Below are positions 35,683-44,287 of a stretch of 64,000 nucleotides of DNA, in pieces. Position numbers and translations under genes: made by a program. The notes below the pieces were generated by a model. It had not been told where the DNA came from, did no database searches, and saw nothing but the letters and a program-made list of their open reading frames with translations. This DNA is from Pseudomonadota bacterium (GTDB lineage Bacteria > Verrucomicrobiota > Verrucomicrobiia > Limisphaerales > SXTU01). The first letter of the stretch is position 1. Each line of letters begins with the position of its first letter. The stretch lies in assembly GCA_009922615.1 (NCBI GenBank), contig RFVF01000023.1:1-64000 (forward strand), written 5' to 3'.

Positions 35683-37405
35683 TCAAGTCGTAGTCCGTGT
35701 GGCCGATGATTTTCACCTTGGCGAAGTTGCCGACCGGCAACTGTCCGCGCACATAGACGCGGCCATCAATGTCGGGCGCATCCGCCTCGCCACGGGCGAT
35801 CAAGTAACGGCCTTTGAGTTGCGCGAGATCTTCGTCGGTGCCCCGAATCAACCCATGCTCCCACGACGCGACCTTGGCTGCCTTGAGATCCTTGGCCGAA
35901 GCCCCGCCCTCAATCAGCACCTTGAGCGTTCGGCCGACAAAGCCTTCCGAGATGGCGCGGGCGACTTCGTGCTGCGCGGCCATCGCTTGCTCGCGGCGGC
36001 GTTGCTTCACCTTGTCGGTGAGCTGGCTTGCCATCTTGCCGGCGATGGTGCCTTCCTCCTGCGAGTAGGCGAAAATGCCGAGGCGCTCGAACTTCGTCTC
36101 GCTGATGAAGTCGAGGAGCGTGGCGAAGGCTGCCGCCGTCTCACCGGGGAAGCCGACGATGAACGTGGTGCGCAGCGCGATGCCCGGCACGCCGGCGCGG
36201 ATGTGGGCGATGAGGTCGCGGATGTATTGGCCGCTGGTCTCGCGGCGCATCCGGGCGAGCATGTCGTCGTGGATGTGCTGGAGTGGCATGTCCACGTAGC
36301 GCGCGACCTTGGGGCATTCGGCGATGGTGCGGATGAGTTCGTCGGTCCAGTGCGCGGGGTGCGTGTAGAGCAGGCGAATCCAGAAGTCGCCTTTGAGCGC
36401 GTTCAACTCGCGGAGCAGCGAGCAAAGCGTCGTGGCGTCGGCAGGAAGCGAGCTTGCGGCGGCGCGGAACTTCTCGGGCGAGGAAATGGCGCGGCTGTGG
36501 TTCGCGCGGAGGTCGAGCCCGTAGTAGGTCGAGTCCTGCGAAATCAGGTTCAGCTCCTTCACGCCGTCTTTGATGAGCCCCTTAGCCTCGGCGACGACAT
36601 CGGCCTGCGTGCGGCTGCGGTGGCTGCCGCGCATTCGGGGGATGATGCAGAAGCTGCACGGGTGGTTGCAGCCTTCGGCGATCTTCACGTAGGCGAAGTG
36701 GCGCGGGGTGAGGCGGAAGCGCGGCGTCTCGTAGTCCGGGATGTAGATGGGGCGAGTGGTGACGTCGAAGACGGGTTGGGAGTTGAGAGCTGAATGCTGA
36801 GAGGGCGGGGTCAGGACGGTCTTGGTTTTGCCGAAGGTGTCTTTGCCCCGGACGGATTCGTCATGGTCGTGCCCGGCGGGCTTGGCCTTGTCCAACTCGG
36901 CGATGGCTTGGGCCACTATGGACTTTGGGCTTTGGACTTTGGCCTGGGTTGGGTTTTGAACTTTCGCCTTCCGCCGCTCCATCGCCTCGCGGACGAGTTC
37001 TCCAACTTGCGCGACCTGGTCAATGCCCATGAACGCGTCCACTTCGGGCAGCAGCTTGGGCAGTTCCTCGCGGAAGCGCTGGCTGAGGCAGCCGGAAACG
37101 ATGAGTGCCTGGCCGCGGTGATTCGCTTCGCGCACGGCGGCGGAATCTAGGATGGCATCCACGCTCTCCTCCTGCGCGGCGTCGATGAAAGAGCAGGTGT
37201 TGACGATGACGGCGTCGGCAGCGGCGGGGTCGTTCGTGATTTCCGCGCCGGACTTGAGGAGCGAGCCAAGCATGATCTCGGCGTCTACGAGGTTCTTGGC
37301 GCAGCCGAGGGAGATCATGCCCACGCGCACGGGGCGGGCGGCAGGTCTGGATTTTTTACTGGTCACAGGAGGGCCGACGCTAGGCGAAGGACACCGCACC
37401 GGCAA
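35666..37405 (-). CDS. rimO: Ribosomal protein S12 methylthiotransferase RimO, enlarged by a repeat-coded linker
   Basis: 579 residues against about 430-450 usual for RimO, which adds a methylthio group to an Asp of ribosomal protein S12. MISLGCAKNLVDAE starts the UPF0004 domain with cluster cysteines near residues 35, 71 and 106. The radical-SAM core has CNHPCSFC (246-253). A C-terminal TRAM domain ends the protein (GRVYVRGQLPVGNFAKVKII). Between the first two domains, residues ~145-215 form a polar linker not expected in the family. It contains KVQNPTQAKVQSPKS and QHSALNSQP, coded by two arrays of 7-bp period. A second small insertion lies around 295-335. The start is uncertain: GTG at 37366 would remove 13 residues. 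It heads the rimO-pgsA-pgpA operon. Confidence 0.93.
   Translation of the reverse strand: MPVRCPSPSVGPPVTSKKSRPAARPVRVGMISLGCAKNLVDAEIMLGSLLKSGAEITNDPAAADAVIVNTCSFIDAAQEESVDAILDSAAVREANHRGQALIVSGCLSQRFREELPKLLPEVDAFMGIDQVAQVGELVREAMERRKAKVQNPTQAKVQSPKSIVAQAIAELDKAKPAGHDHDESVRGKDTFGKTKTVLTPPSQHSALNSQPVFDVTTRPIYIPDYETPRFRLTPRHFAYVKIAEGCNHPCSFCIIPRMRGSHRSRTQADVVAEAKGLIKDGVKELNLISQDSTYYGLDLRANHSRAISSPEKFRAAASSLPADATTLCSLLRELNALKGDFWIRLLYTHPAHWTDELIRTIAECPKVARYVDMPLQHIHDDMLARMRRETSGQYIRDLIAHIRAGVPGIALRTTFIVGFPGETAAAFATLLDFISETKFERLGIFAYSQEEGTIAGKMASQLTDKVKQRRREQAMAAQHEVARAISEGFVGRTLKVLIEGGASAKDLKAAKVASWEHGLIRGTDEDLAQLKGRYLIARGEADAPDIDGRVYVRGQLPVGNFAKVKIIGHTDYDLIAEPI
36776..36803. repeat. Period-7 array inside rimO (first arm)
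   Basis: Four heptamers in direct tandem: TTGGGAG, TTGAGAG, CTGAATG, CTGAGAG. On the coding (minus) strand this gives a Ser/Gln/Asn-rich linker (QHSALNSQP) just before the radical-SAM domain. Confidence 0.8.
36919..36946. repeat. Period-7 array inside rimO (second arm)
   Basis: Four heptamers: TGGACTT, TGGGCTT, TGGACTT, TGGCCTG, followed by a degenerate continuation (GGTTGGG, TTTTGAA). Read on the coding strand it gives KVQSPKS-like sequence. It is about 115 bp from the other array in the same gene. Confidence 0.82.
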
Positions 37406-37554
37406 TCAGGGAATGTGACGGCCAAACAGATCTGCTGCGGCAACATTTTGCCAAGCCGCGCGATCTCGGCACGACAGTTGCGTTATGGGATACTGTCGGC
37501 CTGCGTGCCGATTTGTGCGGTGATGGCGGAAAATACTGATTAAGATTTGCCCGC

Positions 37555-39018
37555 GTGAACGAAACAAGACAGGCCATGTTGCTGCAAGGCTACCAACCGG
37601 AAAATTTCTTCGATGAGATGCTGGAGGCACCGGGGGCGGCTCGGCCTCACTACCGCAAGTTTCGCCAGCACTTCGCCGCGCTTTCACCCGAGGAACTGGA
37701 GCACAAACGCCGTTCGTTGGATGTGGCGTTTCTGAGGCAGGGCATCACCTTCAACGTCTATGGTGACTCGGCGGGCACGGAGAAGATTTTCCCCTTCGAC
37801 CTGCTGCCGCGCATCATCCCGGCGAAGGAGTGGGATTACCTCGAACGCGGCCTGACGCAGCGCATCACGGCGCTGAACCTCTTCCTCCACGACATCTACC
37901 ACGAGCAGCGCATCCTCAAGGACGGCGTCATCCCGCCGCACTACGTTCTATCGGGAAAACATTTCCGGCGCGAGTTCGCGGGGTTCAACGTGCCCAAGGA
38001 CATTTACATCCACGTCTGCGGCACGGACCTCATCCGCGATAGCTCGGGGCAATGGCTGGTGCTGGAGGACAACGGGCGTTGTCCCAGCGGCGTGAGCTAC
38101 GTGCTGGAGAACCGCCGCGCGATGAAGCGGTCGTTCCCCGGCATGTTCGAGGACATCGGCGTGCGGCCGGTGGAGGATTACCCGCGTGAGCTGCTGCGGA
38201 TGCTCAACCACATTGCTCCCGCCGGCGTGGCGGACCCGACGGTGGTGCTGCTGACGCCGGGCGCTTACAACTCGGCTTACTTCGAGCACACCTATCTCGC
38301 GCGGCAGATGGGCATTGAAATCGTCGAAGGCCGCGACCTCGTGGTGCGTGACGCGCGCGTCTTCATGCGCACGACCAAGGGCCTGCAGCCAGTGCACGTC
38401 ATCTACCGGCGCATTGATGACGACTTCATAGACCCGACGGTTTTCCGGCGCGACTCAATGCTCGGTGTGCCTGGTCTCGTGCGGGCCTACCGCGCCGGCA
38501 ATGTCAGCCTCGCCAACTCCATTGGCACTGGCATCGCCGACGACAAGGTGATGTATTACTTCGTGCCGCGGATGATTAAGTATTACCTCGATCAGGAGCC
38601 CATCATCCCGAACGTCGAGACCTACCTCGCCAGTGAGGAGGCGGACAAGAAACACATTCTCGAAAACCTCAACAAGCTCGTCGTGAAGGCCGCGAACGAA
38701 TCCGGCGGCTACGGGATGCTCATGGGCCCCAAAGCCTCGAAGGACGAAATTGAATCCTTCCGCAAAGCCATCGAAGCCGACCCGCGCAACTACATCGCGC
38801 AGCCGATGATTTCGCTCTCCCGCCACCCGACGCAGGTGGACGGCAGCGCTTTCGAGGGCCGGCACATTGACCTGCGGCCCTACATCATCTATGGCGAGAA
38901 GATTGTCATCGTCCCCGGCGGCCTCACGCGCGTAGCGCTGCGGAAAGGCTCGCTCGTCGTCAACTCATCACAGGGCGGCGGCAGCAAGGACACGTGGGTG
39001 CTATATGGAGACGAGTGA
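37555..39018 (+). CDS. Circularly permuted ATP-grasp protein (peptide-ligase type)
   Basis: 487 residues from the GTG at 37555. The protein belongs to the circularly permuted ATP-grasp group (DUF404/DUF407 type). Visible blocks are [84 protein letters not shown], then [15 protein letters not shown] and a closing [13 protein letters not shown]-grasp enzymes join a carboxylate to an amine or thiol with ATP. For this subgroup an amide or peptide ligase activity has been predicted from gene context, not shown. It is the first gene of the island. The alpha-E gene follows 89 bp later with an inverted period-7 repeat between them. The same domain occurs again, fused to alpha-E, at 44288-46840. Confidence 0.9.
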   Translation: MNETRQAMLLQGYQPENFFDEMLEAPGAARPHYRKFRQHFAALSPEELEHKRRSLDVAFLRQGITFNVYGDSAGTEKIFPFDLLPRIIPAKEWDYLERGLTQRITALNLFLHDIYHEQRILKDGVIPPHYVLSGKHFRREFAGFNVPKDIYIHVCGTDLIRDSSGQWLVLEDNGRCPSGVSYVLENRRAMKRSFPGMFEDIGVRPVEDYPRELLRMLNHIAPAGVADPTVVLLTPGAYNSAYFEHTYLARQMGIEIVEGRDLVVRDARVFMRTTKGLQPVHVIYRRIDDDFIDPTVFRRDSMLGVPGLVRAYRAGNVSLANSIGTGIADDKVMYYFVPRMIKYYLDQEPIIPNVETYLASEEADKKHILENLNKLVVKAANESGGYGMLMGPKASKDEIESFRKAIEADPRNYIAQPMISLSRHPTQVDGSAFEGRHIDLRPYIIYGEKIVIVPGGLTRVALRKGSLVVNSSQGGGSKDTWVLYGDE

Positions 39019-39021
39019 AGA

Positions 39022-39101
39022 AGTAATTAGTGATCAGTCATTAGTCATGCACTCCACCCGCCACGCGCCGCACAGCCAGCTAATCGCTAATTACTAATCA
39101 C
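39022..39101. repeat. Inverted pair of period-7 arrays between ATP-grasp and alpha-E genes
   Basis: Left arm 39022-39049: AGTAATT, AGTGATC, AGTCATT, AGTCATG. Right arm 39081-39101: TAATCGC, TAATTAC, TAATCAC. The right arm is close to the reverse complement of the left, leaving a unique GC-rich spacer of about 31 bp. It occupies nearly the whole gap between the two genes. In RNA it could fold into a hairpin, but it lies inside what should be one operon. Confidence 0.85.
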
Positions 39102-39107
39102 TTTTCC

Positions 39108-40148
39108 ATGCTCTCCCGCGTCGCCAACTGCCTCTACTGGATGGCTCGTTACATCGAGCGCGCCGAGAACATCGCGCGCATCGTAGACGTGAACCTCCAG
39201 CTCCTCCTCGACTTCCGCACGCTCAACGATCAGCGCCTAGCGGACCATTGGATGCCCATCGTCCAGAGCACCGGTGACGAGGAGGCATTCCTCCAGCTCT
39301 ATAAGAAAGCCACCGGCAAGAACGTCACCGAGTTCCTCGTTTTCCAGATGGAGAACCCTAACTCGCTCGTCGCCTCCATCTGCCAGGCGCGCGAGAACGC
39401 CCGCATGGTGCGCGACCAAATCACCAGCGAGCTGTGGGAGGAACTCAACCGCCTCTACCTCTTCGTCCGTTCACCGCAAGCGCGCCAGACCTGGAAGGAA
39501 AGCCCGACGGAATTCTTCCAGCAGGTCAAAGCGTCGTCGCTCATCCTCATCGGCCTCAGCCGCGCCACGGCCATTCGCAACGAAGGCTGGAACTTCAGCG
39601 AGGCCGGCAAGTTCATCGAGCGCGCGGACAAGACCTCGCGCATCCTCGACCTCCGCTACCAGACCTTGCCGGAGAAGGGCGCGCCCACGTCCGTCAGCCA
39701 GACCGAGGCGCTCGAATGGTCTGCCATCCTGCGCTCGTGCAGCGCGTGGGACGCCTACAAATCCATCCACAGCGCCGAGGTGCATCCGGTGCTCGTGGCC
39801 GAGTTCCTCCTGCTCAACGAGGATTTTCCGCGCTCCGCCCGCTTCTGCGTGAAGGAGCTGAACCTCTCGCTCCGGCGCATCTCCGGCGTGCCGAGCGGTC
39901 GCTTCTCCAACGATGCCGAGAAGCTCGCCGGCCGCCTCGAAGCCGAGCTTCAGTTCAGCACCGTGGACGACATCTTTGCCCAAGGCCTGCACCTCTACCT
40001 TGACCAGTTCCAGCTCAAGCTCAACGCCATCGGCGACGCGCTCTTCAACGCCTACTTCTTCCAATCCATCGCCAGCATGGACGAGCAGATGCTCGTGCAG
40101 CAGGAAGAGCAGCAGCAGCAGGGGAAGTGTTCAGTGTTCAGTAATTAG
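39108..40148 (+). CDS. Alpha-E domain protein (DUF403)
   Basis: 346 residues. The start MLSRVANCLYWMARYIERAENIARI is the canonical opening of alpha-E proteins, which are almost wholly helical and nearly always sit beside circularly permuted ATP-grasp genes. Further family signs are ICQARENARMVRDQITSELW and LFVRSPQARQTW. No catalytic motif is known; it is thought to work as a partner of the ATP-grasp enzyme. Its last codons lie inside a 7-bp-period array (40126-40146), which supplies the tail CSVFSN and the stop codon. This tail was probably added by the repeat. The gene follows the ATP-grasp gene on the same strand. Confidence 0.9.
   Translation: MLSRVANCLYWMARYIERAENIARIVDVNLQLLLDFRTLNDQRLADHWMPIVQSTGDEEAFLQLYKKATGKNVTEFLVFQMENPNSLVASICQARENARMVRDQITSELWEELNRLYLFVRSPQARQTWKESPTEFFQQVKASSLILIGLSRATAIRNEGWNFSEAGKFIERADKTSRILDLRYQTLPEKGAPTSVSQTEALEWSAILRSCSAWDAYKSIHSAEVHPVLVAEFLLLNEDFPRSARFCVKELNLSLRRISGVPSGRFSNDAEKLAGRLEAELQFSTVDDIFAQGLHLYLDQFQLKLNAIGDALFNAYFFQSIASMDEQMLVQQEEQQQQGKCSVFSN
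40126..40146. repeat. Period-7 array at the 3' end of the alpha-E gene
   Basis: Three heptamers, AGTGTTC, AGTGTTC, AGTAATT. The array overlaps the alpha-E stop codon and lies upstream of the unrecognised gene at 40173. It is inverted relative to the array at 40698-40725: CAGTGTTCAGT here is the reverse complement of ACTGAACACTG there. Confidence 0.82.
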
Positions 40149-40172
40149 GGGTAGGCGGCTTCGCACATCACC

Positions 40173-40658
40173 ATGGCATTCATCCTATCAGCGCAGAGAG
40201 AGCCTGAGACGATAGTGACAGCTTTCGCACAATATCGCGCGTATGTCGCCGGCAACGCTGCGAGGTTCCCCCGAGGTGCTTATGCGCTCGCCGCATCTGA
40301 GTGGTATTTCGACCCACGCGACCACCGTTGCCCACACGATGCTTGGCTGGAGAGCGTCACAATTGCAGAGCCTGCGCCTGTAGAGCGGAGCGAGCAGCGC
40401 GTTACGGCGATTCGAGTTCGGTTGTTGGGGGCTTACCACGACGGCTTCATCGAGTTGTTTTACTCGCGGGTGATTCGATACTCGTTGAGCAGTCCATCGT
40501 CTGCGCGCGGTTTGGGTGACTGGCTCTACGATGAGTTTCGCGTTGCTACGGGCGGCCATCTGATTCACGAGATTGAGTGGGCTGGCTTTCCTAGTGACGA
40601 GGGTTCGCGATGGGTTATCGAGGCATCGGACGTAGAGTTTCAATGGATTCCACGATGA
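40173..40658 (+). CDS. Unrecognised small protein, apparent insert in the ATP-grasp/transglutaminase island
   Basis: 161 residues, no family recognised. The protein is aromatic-rich and soluble-looking, with an N-terminal helix and then strand-like stretches. Eye-catching words are ASEWYFDPRDHRCPHDAWLE, LLGAYHDGFIELFY, WLYDEFR and HEIEWAG. No signal peptide or membrane segment is present. His, Asp and Cys in DPRDHRCPHD could bind metal, which is only a suggestion. Its base composition and codon use look less GC-rich than the genes on both sides. It is bracketed by inverted period-7 arrays (40126-40146 and 40698-40725) and separates two genes that normally form one cluster. Together this suggests a gene inserted between repeats. 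Confidence 0.65.
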   Translation: MAFILSAQREPETIVTAFAQYRAYVAGNAARFPRGAYALAASEWYFDPRDHRCPHDAWLESVTIAEPAPVERSEQRVTAIRVRLLGAYHDGFIELFYSRVIRYSLSSPSSARGLGDWLYDEFRVATGGHLIHEIEWAGFPSDEGSRWVIEASDVEFQWIPR

Positions 40659-40697
40659 CGCTGCCTAATTTGTGTCGCCAACTACCACCAGTGCCTC

Positions 40698-40725
40698 ACT
40701 GAATACTGAAGACTGAACACTGGTT
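40698..40725. repeat. Period-7 array downstream of the inserted gene
   Basis: Four heptamers, ACTGAAT, ACTGAAG, ACTGAAC, ACTGGTT, ending 10 bp before the transglutaminase-DUF2126 start codon. It is inverted relative to the array at 40126-40146 and so closes the bracket around 40173-40658. Confidence 0.85.
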
Positions 40726-40735
40726 GCTCTCCCCC

Positions 40736-43700
40736 ATGTCCATCCACATCGCCCTCCACCACCGGACGCACTACGCTTACGACCGCCTCGTCACGCTCGG
40801 TCCGCAAATCGTCCGCCTGCGCCCGGCACCGCATTGCCGGACGCGCATCCTGAGCTACTCGCTGCGCGTCACGCCTGAGAAGCACTTCATCAACTGGCAG
40901 CAGGACCCGCAGTCCAACTACCTCGCCCGCCTCGTCTTCCCGGAGCCGACGCGCGAGTTCTGCGTCGAGGTGGACCTCGTGGCCGAGATGTCGGTGCTGA
41001 ACCCGTTCGACTTCTTCCTCGAGCCGCAGGCGGAGAATTTCCCGTTTCACTACGACCGCACGCTCGACCACGAGCTGGAGCCGTTTCAACTCAAGTGCCC
41101 GCTCTCGCCCAAGTTTCAGGCCTACCTCGCCTCGGTAACGCGCGACGCGCTGGGCGAGAACATTACGTTCCTGAACCGCCCCCACGCGCCGGTGCCACAC
41201 TCGGAAGTCGCCGAGGATGTCCACGCGCACGGCCACATGCCCGAGGTCGGCCAGCTTCACCCGGAGAAGGAGAAGGACACGCGTCCGCGCACGATTGATT
41301 TCCTCGTCGCCTTCAACCAGCGGCTGTGGAAGGACATCAAGTATCTCATCCGCCTGGAGCCGGGCGTGCAGACGCCGGAGCAGACTTTGACAACCCTCAG
41401 CGGCTCGTGCCGCGACTCCGCGTGCCTGCTGGTGCAGCTCTTCCGTCACTGCGGACTCGCGGCGCGCTTCGTCAGCGGCTACCTGATTCAGCTCAAGCCG
41501 GACGTGAAGTCGCTCGACGGCCCCAGCGGCGCGGAACAGGACTTCACCGACCTGCACGCGTGGTGCGAAGTCTATCTCCCCGGCGCGGGCTGGATTGGCC
41601 TCGACCCGACTAGCGGGCTGCTCGCGGGCGAAGGCCATATCCCACTCGCCGCCACGCCTGACCCTTCGAGTGCCGCGCCCATCAGCGGCGGCGTGGACGA
41701 GTGCAAGTGCGAGTTCAAGGTGGACATGAAGGTCACGCGCATCCACGAGTCGCCGCGCGTCACGAAGCCTTACACCGAGGAGCAGTGGAAGGAGATTGAG
41801 CGCCTCGGCCACGCCGTGGACGCCGATCTCGTGAAACACGACGTGCGGCTCACGATGGGCGGCGAGCCAACGTTTGTGAGCATTGATGACATAGACGGCG
41901 CGGAGTGGAACATCGCCGCGCTCGGTCCGACGAAGCGCCCGCTCGCGGACGAGCTCATCCGCCGCCTACAGAAGCGCTTCGCGCCCGGCGCGCTGCTGCA
42001 TTACGGCCAAGGCAAGGCGTATCCCGGCGAGTCGTTACCGCGCTGGGCCTTCGCCTGCTACTGGCGCAAGGACGGCCATCCTGTTTGGGAAAATCCCGCG
42101 CTCATTGCCGACGAGAAAACCGCCTACGGCCACACCACGGACCACTCCGCGCGCTTCATCGCCGCGCTGGCTGACCGCATCCAAGCGGACCCGCAGTGGA
42201 TCATGCCCGGCTACGAAGACCCGTTCTATCACCTGTGGAAAGAGCGCCGCCTGCCCGCGAATGTGGACCCGCACAAGGCGAACTTGAAGGACGAGGAAGA
42301 ACGCGCGCGCCTCGCGAAGGTGCTGGAGCGCGGGTTGGACCGCGTCGTTGGCCACGCGCTGCCCGTGCAACGCGCGTGGCGCAACTGCTTCCCGGTATGG
42401 GCCAGCGGGCCGTGGTTTCTGCGCGCGGAAAAGCTTTTTCTGTTCCCCGGCGATTCGCCGATGGGCTTCCGCCTGCCGCTCGATTCGCTCCCGTGGGTGA
42501 GCGAGTCGGACTATCCCTACCTCAACTCACTCGACCCGACCGCGCCGCGTCCGCCGCTGCCGGAGCGCGCGGAGTTCCGCCAGCGTTACCTGCAAGTCAG
42601 CACGCCCGCGCGCAAAAAAGCCGCCGCGCTCCGGCGTCGCGGCCAGACCGAGGAAGAAGCGCGCAAGGCCGAGTTGCTCGACGACCCGACGCGCGAGCCG
42701 GCTCGCGGCGAATCCGCCGCGTGGATTATCCGCACCGCGCTCTGCGTCGAGCCGCGCGGCGGACGGCTGCACGTCTTCATGCCGCCGGTGGCGACGCTGG
42801 AAGATTACTTGGAACTCGTCGCCGCCGTGGAGGACACCGCTGCGCAGTTGAACACGCCGGTCGTCATCGAGGGCTACACGCCGCCGCATGACCCGCGCCT
42901 GAATGTGCTCAAGGTCACGCCCGATCCCGGCGTCATCGAGGTCAACATGCACCCGACCGCGACGTGGGACGAGATGGTCAAGCAGACCACGACGCTCTAC
43001 GAGGAGGCGCGGCAAACGCGGCTCGGCACGGAGAAGTTCATGCTCGACGGCCGCCACACCGGCACCGGCGGCGGCAACCACATCGTCATCGGCGGCGCGA
43101 CGCCATCGGACTCGCCGCTGCTGCGCCGGCCTGACTTGCTCAAGAGCCTCATCGCCTACTGGCAGAATCACCCGTCGCTGTCGTTCCTCTTCAGCAGCCT
43201 GTCCATCGGCCCGACGAGCCAAAGCCCGCGCATTGACGAGGCGCGCAACGACTCGCTCTACGAGTTGGAAGTCGCCTTCAAGCAAATCAAGGACTTCGCG
43301 CCCGTGCCGCCGTGGATGACCGACCGGCTCTTCCGCAACCTGCTCATTGACGCCACCGGCAACACGCACCGCGCCGAGTTCTGCATCGACAAGCTCTACT
43401 CGCCCGACAGCAGCAGCGGGCGGCTCGGCTTGCTGGAGATGCGCGCGTTCGAGATGCCGCCGCACGCGGAGATGAGCCTCGCACAGCAGCTTCTCCTGCG
43501 CACGTTGGTCGCGAAGTTTTGGCAGCAGCCCTACAACGCGAAACTCGTGCGCTGGGGCACGCAGATTCACGACCGCTGGATGCTGCCGCACTTCGTCTGG
43601 TCGGACTTGGAGGATGTGGTCGCCGACTTGAAGGACGCGGGCTACGCGATGAAGGCCGAGTGGTTTGCGCCGCACTTCGAGTTCCGCTTTCCGCAATTTG

Positions 43701-44227
43701 GCGACATCGAGCTGCGCAACACCGCGCTCGAACTCCGCCAGGCCTTGGAGCCATGGCACGTCCTCGGCGAAGAACCCGGTGGTGGCGGCACGGTGCGCTA
43801 CGTGGACTCATCGCTCGAACGCGTGCAGGTCAAGGCGCGCGGCCTCATCGACTCGCGCCACGTCATCACCTGCAACGGCCACGCCATCCCGCTCCACCCG
43901 ACCGGCACGCACGGCGAATACATCGCTGGCGTCCGCTACCGCGCGTGGCATCCGGCGAGTTGCCTGCAACCGACTATCGGTGTCCACGCGCCGCTCACGT
44001 TCGACGTGGTGGACTCGTGGAATGGGAAGAGTATCGGCGGCTGCACTTACCACGTCGCGCATCCCGGCGGGCGCAACTACACGACGTTCCCCGTGAACGC
44101 CTACGAAGCCGAGAGCCGCCGCCTCGCCCGCTTCTTCCGCCTAGGCCACACGCCCGGGCCGATGCAGGTGAAGCCGGCGGAGGTGAACCCGGAGATGCCC
44201 TTCACGCTGGATTTGCGGAATGTGTAA
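40736..44227 (+). CDS. Transglutaminase-like protein fused to DUF2126
   Basis: 1,163 residues from the ATG at 40736; an upstream ATG at 40724 lies in the repeat tail and is less likely. The N-terminal ~90 residues form the bacterial transglutaminase N-domain (HHRTHYAYDRLVTLGPQIV). The transglutaminase core follows with a complete triad: Cys ~225 in LSGSCRDSACLL, His ~274 in DLHAWCEVYLPGAGW, and Asp ~290 in GLDPTSG. From about residue 350 the protein is DUF2126, beginning VRLTMGGEPTFVSIDD and including GGGNHIVIGGATPSDSPLLR. The Cys-His-Asp fold could cleave or form amide bonds. The fused domain is of unknown function and occurs almost only beside circularly permuted ATP-grasp and alpha-E genes, as here. 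Confidence 0.92.
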   Translation: MSIHIALHHRTHYAYDRLVTLGPQIVRLRPAPHCRTRILSYSLRVTPEKHFINWQQDPQSNYLARLVFPEPTREFCVEVDLVAEMSVLNPFDFFLEPQAENFPFHYDRTLDHELEPFQLKCPLSPKFQAYLASVTRDALGENITFLNRPHAPVPHSEVAEDVHAHGHMPEVGQLHPEKEKDTRPRTIDFLVAFNQRLWKDIKYLIRLEPGVQTPEQTLTTLSGSCRDSACLLVQLFRHCGLAARFVSGYLIQLKPDVKSLDGPSGAEQDFTDLHAWCEVYLPGAGWIGLDPTSGLLAGEGHIPLAATPDPSSAAPISGGVDECKCEFKVDMKVTRIHESPRVTKPYTEEQWKEIERLGHAVDADLVKHDVRLTMGGEPTFVSIDDIDGAEWNIAALGPTKRPLADELIRRLQKRFAPGALLHYGQGKAYPGESLPRWAFACYWRKDGHPVWENPALIADEKTAYGHTTDHSARFIAALADRIQADPQWIMPGYEDPFYHLWKERRLPANVDPHKANLKDEEERARLAKVLERGLDRVVGHALPVQRAWRNCFPVWASGPWFLRAEKLFLFPGDSPMGFRLPLDSLPWVSESDYPYLNSLDPTAPRPPLPERAEFRQRYLQVSTPARKKAAALRRRGQTEEEARKAELLDDPTREPARGESAAWIIRTALCVEPRGGRLHVFMPPVATLEDYLELVAAVEDTAAQLNTPVVIEGYTPPHDPRLNVLKVTPDPGVIEVNMHPTATWDEMVKQTTTLYEEARQTRLGTEKFMLDGRHTGTGGGNHIVIGGATPSDSPLLRRPDLLKSLIAYWQNHPSLSFLFSSLSIGPTSQSPRIDEARNDSLYELEVAFKQIKDFAPVPPWMTDRLFRNLLIDATGNTHRAEFCIDKLYSPDSSSGRLGLLEMRAFEMPPHAEMSLAQQLLLRTLVAKFWQQPYNAKLVRWGTQIHDRWMLPHFVWSDLEDVVADLKDAGYAMKAEWFAPHFEFRFPQFGDIELRNTALELRQALEPWHVLGEEPGGGGTVRYVDSSLERVQVKARGLIDSRHVITCNGHAIPLHPTGTHGEYIAGVRYRAWHPASCLQPTIGVHAPLTFDVVDSWNGKSIGGCTYHVAHPGGRNYTTFPVNAYEAESRRLARFFRLGHTPGPMQVKPAEVNPEMPFTLDLRNV

Positions 44228-44287
44228 TCAAGTTCTGCTCTCCGCGCTCGCCTCCTCGGCGCGACTTCGCTACAACCAACCTACGCA

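Noticed and set aside
35531-36793. Plus-strand open frame of about 420 codons over rimO and pgsA
   Set aside because: Both antisense genes have complete family signatures; the frame has none.
42527-43759. Long minus-strand open frame of about 410 codons over the transglutaminase-DUF2126 gene
   Set aside because: It is antisense to a clear gene, rich in Arg, His and Glu as GC-rich shadows are, and has no recognisable motif.
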